Below are positions 26,674-34,464 of a stretch of DNA of 40,433 nt, piece after piece (position 1 is the first letter of the stretch; each line of letters starts with the position of its first letter). The stretch is from contig NZ_VJZD01000063.1 in NCBI RefSeq assembly GCF_009377175.1, forward strand, positions 1-40,433, written 5' to 3'. The notes under the pieces were generated by a model that was not told where the DNA came from, ran no database searches, and was given only the letters and a program-made list of their open reading frames with translations. This DNA comes from Streptomyces adustus (GTDB taxonomy: Bacteria; Actinomycetota; Actinomycetes; Streptomycetales; Streptomycetaceae). The translations under genes and the position numbers were made by a program.

Positions 26674-27906
26674 TCAGATCACCCCGTTCGACTTGAGCAG
26701 ACGCAACTCCTCGTCGCCGAGCCCGAGCTCGCCGATGTACACCTCTGCGTTGTGCTCCCCGAGCAGCGGTGAAGTGCGCACCTCCACGGGGGAGTCGGAG
26801 AGCTTCAGCGGGCTGCCCACGGTCACGAACTCGCCGCGCTCGGGGTGCGCGACGGTGACCACCATCTCGTCGGCGATCAGCGAGTCGTCCTCGATGATCT
26901 CCCTGGTGGACAGGATCGGCCCGCACGGGACGTTGTGGGCGTTGAGCCGCTCCAGCACCTCCCACTTGGGCAGGGTCGAGGACCACTCCTCGATCAGCTG
27001 GAACATCTTGGTCAGCTTGGGCAGCCGGGCCTGCGGGGTCGCCCACTCGGGGTCGTCGGCCAGCTCGGGCCGGCCGATCAGAGCGGTCAGCGGCCGCCAG
27101 CCCACGGGCTGCACGATGACGTACACGTAGTCGTTCGGGCCGCCCGGCGCGCACTTGACCGCCCAGCCGGGCTGACCGCCGCCGGAGGCGTTCCCGGACC
27201 GGGGAACCTCCGGGCCGAAGTCGTCGTTGGGATATTCGGCGAGCGGTCCGTGGGCCAGGCGCTGCTGGTCCCGCAGCTTCACCCGGCACAGGTTGAGCAC
27301 GGCGTGCTGCATGGCCACGTTCACCCGCTGGCCGCGCCCGGTGCGCTCCCGCTGGTACAGGGCCGCGAGGATCCCCGCCACGCAGTGCACACCCGTCCCC
27401 GAGTCCCCGATCTGGGCTCCCGTCGCCAGCGGCGGCCCGTCCTCGAAACCGGTGGTCGACATCGACCCGCCCATGGCCTGCGCGACGACCTCGTACGCCT
27501 TGAAATCGGTGTACGGGCCGTCGCCGAAGCCCTTGATGGAGGCGTAGACGATCCGTGGATTGATCTCCTTGATGCGGTCCCAGGTGAAGCCCATCCGGTC
27601 CACCGCGCCCGGTCCGAAGTTCTCGACCATGACGTCGGAGCGCCGGATCAGCTCGGTGAGGATGTCCCGGCCGCGCTCGGTCTTGGTGTTGAGGGTGATG
27701 CTCCGCTTGTTGCAGTTGAGCATCGTGAAGTAGAGGGAGTCGACGTCCGGGAGGTCGCGCAGCTGGCCCCGGGTGATGTCCCCGGTCGGCGCCTCCAGCT
27801 TGACGACGTCGGCCCCCAGCCAGGCGAGCAGCTGGGTCGCGGAGGGCCCGGACTGTACGTGGGTCATGTCGAGGACGCGGATGCCCTCAAGTGCCCTTGC
27901 GGTCAT
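26674..27906 (-). CDS. frc: Formyl-CoA:oxalate CoA-transferase
   Basis: This 410-residue class III CoA-transferase moves CoA from formyl-CoA to oxalate, giving oxalyl-CoA and formate. Asp168 in ATGAQIGDSGTG corresponds to the catalytic Asp169 of the Oxalobacter formigenes enzyme. HVQSGPSATQLLAWLGADVVKLE is the conserved CoA-binding N terminus, and SGNASGGGQPGW is the glycine loop that closes over the active site in FRC and distinguishes it from racemase-type relatives. The ATG at 27906 is eleven bases after the decarboxylase stop, with GAGGTGA in the gap. Its adjacency to oxalyl-CoA decarboxylase makes the assignment strong. Residue numbering is close to that of the characterised enzyme. Confidence 0.95.
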   Translation of the reverse strand: MTARALEGIRVLDMTHVQSGPSATQLLAWLGADVVKLEAPTGDITRGQLRDLPDVDSLYFTMLNCNKRSITLNTKTERGRDILTELIRRSDVMVENFGPGAVDRMGFTWDRIKEINPRIVYASIKGFGDGPYTDFKAYEVVAQAMGGSMSTTGFEDGPPLATGAQIGDSGTGVHCVAGILAALYQRERTGRGQRVNVAMQHAVLNLCRVKLRDQQRLAHGPLAEYPNDDFGPEVPRSGNASGGGQPGWAVKCAPGGPNDYVYVIVQPVGWRPLTALIGRPELADDPEWATPQARLPKLTKMFQLIEEWSSTLPKWEVLERLNAHNVPCGPILSTREIIEDDSLIADEMVVTVAHPERGEFVTVGSPLKLSDSPVEVRTSPLLGEHNAEVYIGELGLGDEELRLLKSNGVI

Positions 27907-27917
27907 GGGCGTTCACC

Positions 27918-29603
27918 TCACTTGTACATCGTCTGGTTCATGGTTCCGGGGGCGTACGCGTCCGGGTCGACCCAGACGTTGATCAGCGAAGGCTTGCCGG
28001 ACTCGCGGGCCCGGCGCAGCGCGGGCGCGATGTCGGCGGGGTCGCGGACCTCCTCGCCGTGGCCGCCCAGCATCCGGGCGAACTCGTCGTAGCGGACGTC
28101 GCCCAGGGTGTTGCCGACCCGCTCGCGCTCCGGGCCGTACTTCTGGGCCTGGCCGTAACGGATCTGGTTCATGGAGGAGTTGTTGCCGACGATGCCGACG
28201 AACGGGAGGTCGTACCGTACGAGGGTCTCGAAGTCCCAGCCGGTCAGGGAGAACGCGCCGTCGCCGAACAGGGCCACGACCTCCTTGTCGGGCCGTGCCT
28301 GCTTGGCGGCGAGGACGAAGGGCACGCCGACGCCGAGGGTGCCCAGCGGTCCCGGATCCATCCAGTGGCCCGGGGACTTGGGCTGTACGACCTGCCCGGA
28401 GAAGGTGACGATGTCGCCGCCGTCGCCGATGTAGATGGAGTCCTCGGTGAGGAAGTCGTTGATCTCGTTCACCAGCCGGTACGGGTGGATCGGCGAGGCG
28501 TCCGAGCGCAGGCTCGGCAGCCGCTTGTCCAGCGCGGTCCGCTCGGCCGCCCGCAGCTCGTCCAGCCACTCCTTGCGCTTGGCGGCGCCCCCGTCGACCC
28601 GCCCGGACGCGGCCTCCGCCACCGACCTCAGCACCAGCCCCGCGTCACCGACGATCCCGAGGTCGATGTCCCGGTTCTTGCCGACGGTGCGGTAGTCGAG
28701 GTCGATCTGCACGACGGTCGCCCGCGGGGACAGCCGCTTGCCGTAGCCCATGCGGAAGTCGAAGGGCGTGCCGACGATCACGATGACGTCGGCGTGGGAG
28801 AACGCGTACCGGCGGGAGAGCTGGAAGTGGTGCGGGTCGCCGGGCGGCAGCGTGCCACGGCCGGCGCCGTTCATGTACGCGGGGATGTTCAGGGCGCGCA
28901 CCAGCTCGACGGCCGCCTCGGTGCCGCGGGTCGTCCACACCTGGCTGCCGAGCAGGATCGCCGGTTTCTCGGCGTGCACCAGCAGGTCGGCGAGCTTCTC
29001 GATCGCCTCCGGGTCGCCCGCGGAGCGGGTCGAGGCCCGGTAGTGCCCCGGCTCGGGCACCCGTGCCTTCTCCACCGGCACCTTCGCGTCGAGGACGTCG
29101 CGCGGGATCTCCAGGAAGGAGGGGCCGGGGGCGCCGTGGTAGCACTCGCGGAACGCCATCGACACCATGTCCGCGGCGCGTGCGGTGTCCGGCACGGTCG
29201 CCGCGAACTTGGTGATGGGCGTCATCATGTCGACGTGCGGCAGGTCCTGGAGGGAGCCCATCCGGTGCTGGGTGAGGGCTCCCTGGCCGCCGATCAGCAG
29301 CATGGGGGACTCGGCGCGGAAGGCGTTGGCGACACCGGTGACCGCGTCGGTCGTACCGGGGCCCGCGGTGACGACCGCGCAGCCGGGCCTGCCGGTGATG
29401 CGTGCGTAGCCGTCGGCGGCGTGGGCCGCGACCTGCTCATGGCGTACGTCGACGACTTCTATGCCCTCGTCGACGCAGCCGTCGTAGATGTCGATGATGT
29501 GGCCGCCGCACAGCGTGTAGATGCGGTCGACCCCCTCGGCCTTGAGTGCTTTGGCAACGAGATGGCCGCCGGAGATCACGTCGTCCTGCGTGTCGTCGGG
29601 CAT
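27918..29603 (-). CDS. oxc: Oxalyl-CoA decarboxylase (thiamine diphosphate dependent)
   Basis: This 561-residue ThDP enzyme converts oxalyl-CoA to formyl-CoA and CO2. Glu56 (VRHEQVAAHAADGYAR) is the cofactor-activating glutamate, the ThDP/Mg motif runs from GDG at 447-449 to NN at 474-475, and the middle domain is present. Its length and its pairing with formyl-CoA transferase and OFA antiporters favour OXC over acetolactate synthase or 2-hydroxyacyl-CoA lyase, which share the fold. The frame also allows an ATG at 29651, but that start lies inside the operator; the ATG at 29603 has AAGGGACAGGA upstream at good spacing. It is the first gene of the operon oxc-frc-ligase-antiporter-antiporter. 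Confidence 0.94.
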   Translation of the reverse strand: MPDDTQDDVISGGHLVAKALKAEGVDRIYTLCGGHIIDIYDGCVDEGIEVVDVRHEQVAAHAADGYARITGRPGCAVVTAGPGTTDAVTGVANAFRAESPMLLIGGQGALTQHRMGSLQDLPHVDMMTPITKFAATVPDTARAADMVSMAFRECYHGAPGPSFLEIPRDVLDAKVPVEKARVPEPGHYRASTRSAGDPEAIEKLADLLVHAEKPAILLGSQVWTTRGTEAAVELVRALNIPAYMNGAGRGTLPPGDPHHFQLSRRYAFSHADVIVIVGTPFDFRMGYGKRLSPRATVVQIDLDYRTVGKNRDIDLGIVGDAGLVLRSVAEAASGRVDGGAAKRKEWLDELRAAERTALDKRLPSLRSDASPIHPYRLVNEINDFLTEDSIYIGDGGDIVTFSGQVVQPKSPGHWMDPGPLGTLGVGVPFVLAAKQARPDKEVVALFGDGAFSLTGWDFETLVRYDLPFVGIVGNNSSMNQIRYGQAQKYGPERERVGNTLGDVRYDEFARMLGGHGEEVRDPADIAPALRRARESGKPSLINVWVDPDAYAPGTMNQTMYK

Positions 29604-29653
29604 GGCGAAGTCCTGTCCCTTCGTAGGGGTGGGAACGCTCTCGCGGTACATTG

Positions 29654-29677
29654 CATACAGTCGACGAATACTGTATG
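29654..29677. promoter_or_regulatory. Candidate GntR operator at the oxc promoter
   Basis: A perfect inverted repeat, CATACAGT (29654-29661) and ACTGTATG (29670-29677), with an 8-bp spacer. It contains ACTGTA on both strands, the element shared with the fdh/OFA region and the GntR gene. It lies about 50 bases upstream of the oxc ATG and is positioned to control the divergent SucC/SucD-like genes too. Confidence 0.7.
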
Positions 29678-29728
29678 AAGCTTGTTATCCCGCATCCGCT
29701 GGGCGGTGTCCAGGGGCGTGCGGCACTT

Positions 29729-29905
29729 TTCGGGCCGGGGCCCGGAGCCACGCCGGGCCGGGCCCGGGGCCGTCGACCGGGGCGCCGACCGGGGCCCGCC
29801 GACTGGGGCCGGGTGCGGGCCCGCAATCACCGGCTGGGCTCCCGGGCCGGGCCCGGGACCCCGGCGTGCGGCCGGAGCCCGAAGCCCGGACCGGCGCGCC
29901 CGGGG
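29729..29905 (+). other. GC-rich, self-complementary leader of the SucC-like gene
   Basis: The segment contains many copies of GGGCC, CCGGGCC and CGGGGCCC in both orientations and can fold into several alternative stem-loops. It may reduce or regulate read-through into the SucC-like gene. No known riboswitch consensus was recognised. Confidence 0.35.
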
Positions 29906-29937
29906 CGACCCGCAGGACTCAGCAGACAGGAGCCGAG

Positions 29938-31068
29938 ATGGACCTGTACGAACACCAGGCACGGCAGCTCTTCGAGGAACACGGCATCCCGGTGCCACGG
30001 GCCGAGGTCACCGACTCGCCGAAGGAGGCACGCGCGATCGCCCGCCGGCTGGGCGGCCGGGCCGTCGTCAAGGCCCAGGTCAGGACCGGCGGACGAGGCA
30101 AGGCAGGCGGAGTGAAGCTCGCCGCGGACCCGGCCGCCGCCGAACTGACCGCCCGGCAGATCCTCGGCATGGACATCAAGGGCCACCGGGTCGACACCGT
30201 GATGCTGGCCCAGCCCGTCGACATCGACACCGAGTACTACGTCTCCTACGTACTGGACCGCACGGCCGGCGGCTTCCTCGCGATCGCCTCCGCCGAGGGC
30301 GGCACGGACATCGAGGAGGTCGCCGCGTCCCGGCCCGAGGCGGTGGCCCGCGTACCCGTCGACCCGGCCGAGGGCGTCACCTCCGCGAAGGCCGGCGAGA
30401 TCGCCGAGGCGGCCGGCCTGCCGCCGGGGACCGTCGACACGCTGGTCCGGCTCTGGCGGGTACTGGTCGCCGAGGACGCCCTCCTCGTCGAGGTCAACCC
30501 GCTCGTCCGCACCCGGCAGGGCCGCGTCCTCGCCCTCGACGGCAAGGTCACCCTCGACGACAACGCCCGCTTCCGGCAGGAACGCTGGGGCGCCGACACC
30601 CCCGCGCCCGGCGACCCGCTGGAGGCGGCGGCCGCCGCGAAGGGCCTCAACTACGTCAGGCTGGACGGCGAGGTCGGCGTCATCGGCAACGGCGCGGGGC
30701 TCGTCATGTCGACGCTCGACGTGGTCGCGGGCTGCGGCGCCCGCCCCGCGAACTTCCTCGACATCGGCGGCGGCGCGTCCGCCCGCGTCATGGCCGACGG
30801 GCTCTCCGTCGTCCTCGCCGACCCGGCGGTCAAGTCCGTCCTGGTCAACGTCTTCGGCGGCATCACCGCCTGCGACGCGGTCGCCGAAGGCATCGTGCAG
30901 GCCCTGGAGAGCGTCCGGCTGACCAAACCGCTCGTGGTCCGCCTGGACGGGAACAACGCCGCCCGCGGCCGCGCCGTCCTCGACCGGCGCGCCCACCCCG
31001 GGGTCGAACAGGCCACCACCATGGACGGCGCGGCCCGCCGTGCCGCGCAACTCGCCACCGACGCCTGA
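29938..31068 (+). CDS. Succinyl-CoA synthetase beta-subunit-like protein (ATP-grasp CoA ligase)
   Basis: This 376-residue protein has the SucC layout: an N-terminal ATP-grasp domain starting MDLYEHQARQLFEEHGIPVP with VVKAQVRTGGRGKAGGVKL, the metal/nucleotide segment LLVEVNPL, and the C-terminal ligase/CoA domain with GNGAGLVMSTLDVV and VNVFGGITACDAVAEGI. The ATG at 29938 follows AGGAG. It forms a two-gene unit with the SucD-like gene 14 bases later. Because it is divergent from the oxalate operon and not next to TCA-cycle genes, it is probably a paralogue for another dicarboxylate, for example oxalate, malate or malonate (inference). Housekeeping succinyl-CoA synthetase is the alternative. 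Confidence 0.88.
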   Translation: MDLYEHQARQLFEEHGIPVPRAEVTDSPKEARAIARRLGGRAVVKAQVRTGGRGKAGGVKLAADPAAAELTARQILGMDIKGHRVDTVMLAQPVDIDTEYYVSYVLDRTAGGFLAIASAEGGTDIEEVAASRPEAVARVPVDPAEGVTSAKAGEIAEAAGLPPGTVDTLVRLWRVLVAEDALLVEVNPLVRTRQGRVLALDGKVTLDDNARFRQERWGADTPAPGDPLEAAAAAKGLNYVRLDGEVGVIGNGAGLVMSTLDVVAGCGARPANFLDIGGGASARVMADGLSVVLADPAVKSVLVNVFGGITACDAVAEGIVQALESVRLTKPLVVRLDGNNAARGRAVLDRRAHPGVEQATTMDGAARRAAQLATDA

Positions 31069-31082
31069 GGAGACGGGACGAC

Positions 31083-32024
31083 ATGGCCATATACCTCACC
31101 AAGGACAGCAGGGTCCTCGTCCAGGGGATGACCGGCGGCGAGGGGACGAAGCACACCCGGCGGATGCTCGCGGCCGGCACGAACGTGGTCGGCGGCGTCA
31201 ACCCGCGCAAGGCGGGCCGCACCGTCGACTTCGACGTCCCCCGCGGCCCGAACGGCCGGGCGGGCGCCACCGTCGCGGTTCCCGTCTTCGGCTCGGTCCG
31301 CGAGGGCATGGCGGCGACCGGCGCCGACGTCACCGTCGTCTTCGTCCCGCCCCCCTTCACCAAGGCGGCCGTCGTCGAGGCCGCCGACGCCGGCATCGGC
31401 CTCGCCGTCGTCATCACCGAGGGCGTCCCGGTGCACGACACCGTCGCCTTCACCGCCCACGCAAGGCGGCGGGGAACCAGGATCATCGGCCCCAACTGCC
31501 CCGGCCTGATCACCCCCGGCCAGTCCGGCGCGGGCATCATCCCCGCGGACATCGCCGAGCCCGGCCGGATCGGCCTGGTGTCCAAGTCCGGCACCCTGAC
31601 CTACCAGCTCATGTACGAACTGCGCGACGTCGGCTTCTCGACCTGCGTCGGCATCGGCGGCGACCCCGTCGTCGGCACCACGCACATCGACTGCCTGGCC
31701 GCGTTCCAGGACGACCCCGACACCGACCTGATCGTCCTCATCGGCGAGATCGGCGGCGACGCGGAGGAACGCGCCGCCGCGTACATCCGCGCCCATGTCA
31801 CCAAGCCCGTCGTCGGCTACATCGCGGGCTTCACCGCGCCCGAGGGGCGGACGATGGGGCACGCGGGCGCGATCGTCTCCGGTTCGTCCGGTACGGCGCA
31901 GGCGAAGAAGCGGGCTCTGGAGGCGGCCGGCGTGCAGGTGGGGGACACCCCGACGGACACGGCCCGGCTCGTCCTGGCCACGCTCGCCGGACCCGATCCC
32001 GGCCGTGATGTCACTCATGGCTGA
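31083..32024 (+). CDS. Succinyl-CoA synthetase alpha-subunit-like protein (CoA-binding, phosphohistidine)
   Basis: This 313-residue SucD-type protein has the CoA-binding Rossmann motif VLVQGMTGGEGTKHTRRML, the power-helix segment IIGPNCPGLITPG, SKSGTLTYQL, GEIGGDAEE, and the phosphorylated His260 in TMGHAGAI. It is about 24 residues longer than E. coli SucD; part of the extra length is an insertion near residues 48-66 (VDFDVPRGPNGRAGA), close to the loop that differs among paralogues. It is coupled to the upstream beta-like gene and probably forms an alpha/beta ligase with it. The substrate is unproven. Confidence 0.88.
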   Translation: MAIYLTKDSRVLVQGMTGGEGTKHTRRMLAAGTNVVGGVNPRKAGRTVDFDVPRGPNGRAGATVAVPVFGSVREGMAATGADVTVVFVPPPFTKAAVVEAADAGIGLAVVITEGVPVHDTVAFTAHARRRGTRIIGPNCPGLITPGQSGAGIIPADIAEPGRIGLVSKSGTLTYQLMYELRDVGFSTCVGIGGDPVVGTTHIDCLAAFQDDPDTDLIVLIGEIGGDAEERAAAYIRAHVTKPVVGYIAGFTAPEGRTMGHAGAIVSGSSGTAQAKKRALEAAGVQVGDTPTDTARLVLATLAGPDPGRDVTHG

Positions 32025-32070
32025 GGTGAGGTGACTGTCACTCGCCGGGCCGCTGTCCCTGCGTCCGTCC

Positions 32071-32130
32071 GTACGGGACGCTCGTCCGTACCCGACGTTC
32101 GTCGGTACGAGACGTTCGCAGGTACGAGAC
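32071..32130. repeat. 17-bp imperfect tandem repeat in the SucD-aldehyde dehydrogenase gap
   Basis: Units start at 32071, 32088, 32105 and a partial one at 32122, with consensus GTACGAGACGTTCGTCG. The gap of 246 bases (32025-32270) otherwise contains no ORF with a ribosome-binding site. Confidence 0.7.
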
Positions 32131-32172
32131 CCCAAGCGCCCGCCCCTGTATACGACGTCCGTCCGCGCGGCG

Positions 32173-32188
32173 GTCGTACGTATACGAC
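32173..32188. promoter_or_regulatory. Palindrome upstream of the aldehyde dehydrogenase gene
   Basis: GTCGTA-CGTA-TACGAC has perfect 6-bp arms; a related GTATACGACGTCC occurs about 30 bases upstream. It lies about 85 bases before the ATG and is a possible operator. Confidence 0.3.
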
Positions 32189-32270
32189 GCCCGTGCGGTG
32201 GTGCGAACCGTGCGCGGCATGAGCCGTCCATCTCCCGCCCCCGACTGTGCACCGAGAGCGGAGTCCGACC

Positions 32271-33938
32271 ATGGCACCCACCCTCGACCCGAACCTGAAC
32301 CCGAACCCGAACCCGAACCCGAACTCGAACCCGAACCCGAACCCGAACCCGGACCTGGCCCCGGACAGTGGGGCTTCCGGCCCCCGGAGGGCTTCCGGCC
32401 CCCGGACCCTCACCCTCAAGGCCGGAACGTCCTGGTCCGAGGCCTGGCGGCGCTGTCTGGCCGTCGCCCCCGAGGCCTTCAGGGACGACCGTGTCCTCAA
32501 CCTCTGGCAGGCCGGCTGGCGGGCGGACGGCAGGCCCCTGCCCGCCACCAGCCCGGTCGACGGCAGCCCGATCGCGGGCGCGCCGCGCCTGGACCGGGAC
32601 ACCGCCCGGCAGGCCGTACGGGCCTCGCTCGACCAGCACCGGGCCTGGCGGCACGTACCGCTCGACGAACGGCGGGCCCGCGTCGCCGCCACCCTCGACG
32701 CCCTCGCCGAGCACCGTGAACTCCTCGCCCTGCTCCTCGTCTGGGAGATCGGCAAACCCTGGCGGCTCGCCCAGGCCGACGTCGACCGGGCCGTCGACGG
32801 GGTGCGCTGGTACGTCGACGGCATCGAGCCGATGATCGCCGGCCGGGTGCCGCTGGAGGGCCCGGTCTCCAACATCGCGAGCTGGAACTACCCGATGAGC
32901 GTGCTCGTCCACGCCCTGCTGGTCCAGGCGTTGGCGGGCAACGCGGTCGTCGCCAAGACCCCGACCGACGGCGGGGTCGCCTGTCTGACCCTGGCCTGCG
33001 CGCTGGCGGCCCGCGAGGGCGTCCCCGTCACCCTGGTCAGCGGCGGCGGGGGCGAGTTGTCGGAGGCGCTGGTGCGGGCGCCGGAGATCGGCTGCGTCTC
33101 CTTCGTCGGCGGCCGCGACACCGGTGCCGCGGTGGCCACGGCGGTCGCCGACCTCGGCAAACGGCACATTCTCGAACAGGAGGGACTGAACACCTGGGGC
33201 ATCTGGAACCACTCGGACTGGGACGCGCTGACGGCCGTCGTCCCCAAACTCTTCGACTACGGCAAGCAGCGCTGCACGGCCTACCCGCGCTTCGTCGTCC
33301 AGCGCGAGCTGTTCGACGCGTTCCTCGCCGCGTACCTCCCGGCGGTCCGCACGCTCAGGGTCGGCCACCCGCTCGCCGTCGACCGGCCCGACGACCCCTT
33401 CCCCGCGCTGGACTTCGGCCCAGTGATCAACGCGGCCAAGGCCAAGGAGCTGACGGACCAGGTGGCCGAGGCCGTCGACCGCGGCGCGATCCCGCTGCAC
33501 CGCGGCAACCCGGCGGACGCCCGCTTCCTGCCCGGTCAGGACACCTCCGCCTACGTCCAGCCGGTCACCCTCCTCAACCCGCCCCCGTCCTCCCCGCTGC
33601 ATCACGCGGAACCCTTCGGCCCGGTCGACACCATCGTCCTGGTCGACACGGAGGCGGAGCTGCTCGCCGCGATGAACGCCTCCAACGGGGCGCTGGTCGC
33701 CACACTGGCCACGGACGACCGGGCCACCTACGACCGGCTGGCGCCGCAGATCCGCGCCTTCAAGGTGGGACACGGCAAGCCCCGCTCCCGAGGTGACCGC
33801 GACGAGCTGTTCGGCGGCTTCGGCGCGTCCTGGCGCGGCGCGTTCGTCGGCGGCGAGCTGCTGGTGCGAGCGGTGACCCAGGGCCCGGCGGACGAACGGC
33901 TGCCGGGCAACTTCCCGGACCACCACCTCATGCCCTGA
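32271..33938 (+). CDS. Aldehyde dehydrogenase family protein with N-terminal Pro-Asn repeat
   Basis: This 555-residue protein has an ALDH core (about residues 70-540) with the Asn of ASWNYPMS (206), Lys229 (AKTP), SFVGGRDTG, Glu302 in the altered LEQEGLNTWG (usually LELGGK), the nucleophile Cys335 (YGKQRCTAYPRF) and EPFGPV. Residues 7-27 are a Pro-Asn repeat that looks disordered. ATG 32271 follows GGAG; an in-frame ATG at 32247 has no ribosome-binding site. It is 246 bases downstream of the SucCD-like pair. An acylating or semialdehyde dehydrogenase working with the CoA ligase, such as interconverting a dicarboxyl-CoA and its semialdehyde (oxalyl-CoA/glyoxylate), is possible but not shown. 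The altered Gly-Gly-Lys region suggests an unusual cofactor or substrate pocket. Confidence 0.85.
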   Translation: MAPTLDPNLNPNPNPNPNSNPNPNPNPDLAPDSGASGPRRASGPRTLTLKAGTSWSEAWRRCLAVAPEAFRDDRVLNLWQAGWRADGRPLPATSPVDGSPIAGAPRLDRDTARQAVRASLDQHRAWRHVPLDERRARVAATLDALAEHRELLALLLVWEIGKPWRLAQADVDRAVDGVRWYVDGIEPMIAGRVPLEGPVSNIASWNYPMSVLVHALLVQALAGNAVVAKTPTDGGVACLTLACALAAREGVPVTLVSGGGGELSEALVRAPEIGCVSFVGGRDTGAAVATAVADLGKRHILEQEGLNTWGIWNHSDWDALTAVVPKLFDYGKQRCTAYPRFVVQRELFDAFLAAYLPAVRTLRVGHPLAVDRPDDPFPALDFGPVINAAKAKELTDQVAEAVDRGAIPLHRGNPADARFLPGQDTSAYVQPVTLLNPPPSSPLHHAEPFGPVDTIVLVDTEAELLAAMNASNGALVATLATDDRATYDRLAPQIRAFKVGHGKPRSRGDRDELFGGFGASWRGAFVGGELLVRAVTQGPADERLPGNFPDHHLMP

Positions 33939-33965
33939 CCCGCCTCGGCCGACCCGGCCCCGCCC

Positions 33966-33999
33966 TCACCCCGGGTGCCCGCCAGGACACCCGGGGTGA
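33966..33999 (+). terminator. Terminator after the aldehyde dehydrogenase gene
   Basis: Arms TCACCCCGGGTG (33966-33977) and CACCCGGGGTGA (33988-33999) pair perfectly over 12 bp with a 10-base loop, 28 bases after the stop. Confidence 0.75.
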
Positions 34000-34136
34000 C
34001 CAGGTCACCGACCGTCCGCCCACGCGGTCCGGGGCCGCTCCGCAGTACGGATACGCAGGTGAAACGCACTCCGAAACCTTGGTATTGTTGTCCATGTCGC
34101 CGCGGGGAACACGCCCCGCAAGGCGGCAGACACCTT

Positions 34137-34221
34137 GTCCGGGTGGCGGAATGGCAGACGCGCTAGCTTGAGGTGCTAGTGCCCTTTATCGGGCGTGGGG
34201 GTTCAAGTCCCCCCTCGGACA
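34137..34221 (+). tRNA. tRNA-Leu, anticodon GAG
   Basis: This 85-base class II tRNA has acceptor stem GTCCGGG/CTCGGAC, a D-loop region TGGCGGAATGGCAGACGC, anticodon stem CTAGC/GCTAG around the loop TTGAGGT (anticodon GAG at 34170-34172), a long variable arm (TGCCCTTTATCGGGCG region) and T-arm GGGGGTTCAAGTCCCCC. The discriminator base is A, and CCA is not encoded. It reads CUC and CUU codons. A weak -10-like TATTGT lies about 50 bases upstream. No second copy of its 3' end was seen, so there is no sign of an integrated element here. Confidence 0.95.
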
Positions 34222-34243
34222 CTCGCAAGATCGATACACCAAC

Positions 34244-34273
34244 GAGGACCTCGGCCTGACGGTCGCGGTCCTC
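34244..34273 (+). terminator. Terminator after tRNA-Leu
   Basis: Perfect 7-bp arms GAGGACC (34244-34250) and GGTCCTC (34267-34273) are followed by TTTGTGTT. The end sequence GTCCTCTTTGT is repeated 51 bases later (34319-34329) after another CG-rich half-stem. Confidence 0.7.
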
Positions 34274-34377
34274 TTTGTGTTCGCGTGGCTTTCCGCGCGC
34301 ATTCGCCGCCACGGCCGCGTCCTCTTTGTTTCGGCACGGTTGCCCCCCTCTTCATGGCGCGAAACGTGATGTTAAAG

Positions 34378-34421
34378 AGGCAACCAGTTTTGTCATGGAC
34401 ACTTCCCTGAGTTGGTTGCCT
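34378..34421. promoter_or_regulatory. Inverted repeat upstream of the SGNH esterase gene
   Basis: AGGCAACCA (34378-34386) and TGGTTGCCT (34413-34421) are perfect 9-bp arms 26 bases apart, in an unusually AT-rich segment before the gene. It may be an operator or a looping activator site, or a hairpin in the leader. Confidence 0.45.
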
Positions 34422-34464
34422 GCTGTACCAAATGAGGGCCAGCTTTCCCGCTCAGGGAGGTCTC

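Larger units (their letters stand above)
29604..29937. other. Divergent regulatory region between oxc and the SucC-like gene
   Basis: This 334-base region holds the operator-like inverted repeat at 29654-29677 and an AT-richer core (29645-29700) where both promoters must lie. The remaining 240 bases form the leader of the SucC-like gene and are extremely GC-rich with overlapping GGGCCGGG/CCGGGGCCC runs. No gene was seen. Confidence 0.6.

Noticed and set aside
29604..29651. Upstream ATG (29651) as the start of oxalyl-CoA decarboxylase.
   Set aside because: It abuts the operator and probable promoter; the ATG at 29603 has a good ribosome-binding site and gives the usual N terminus.
34137..34221. 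tRNA-Leu considered as an attachment site of an integrated element.
   Set aside because: No integrase or excisionase gene nearby, and no second copy of the tRNA 3' end was seen in the window.
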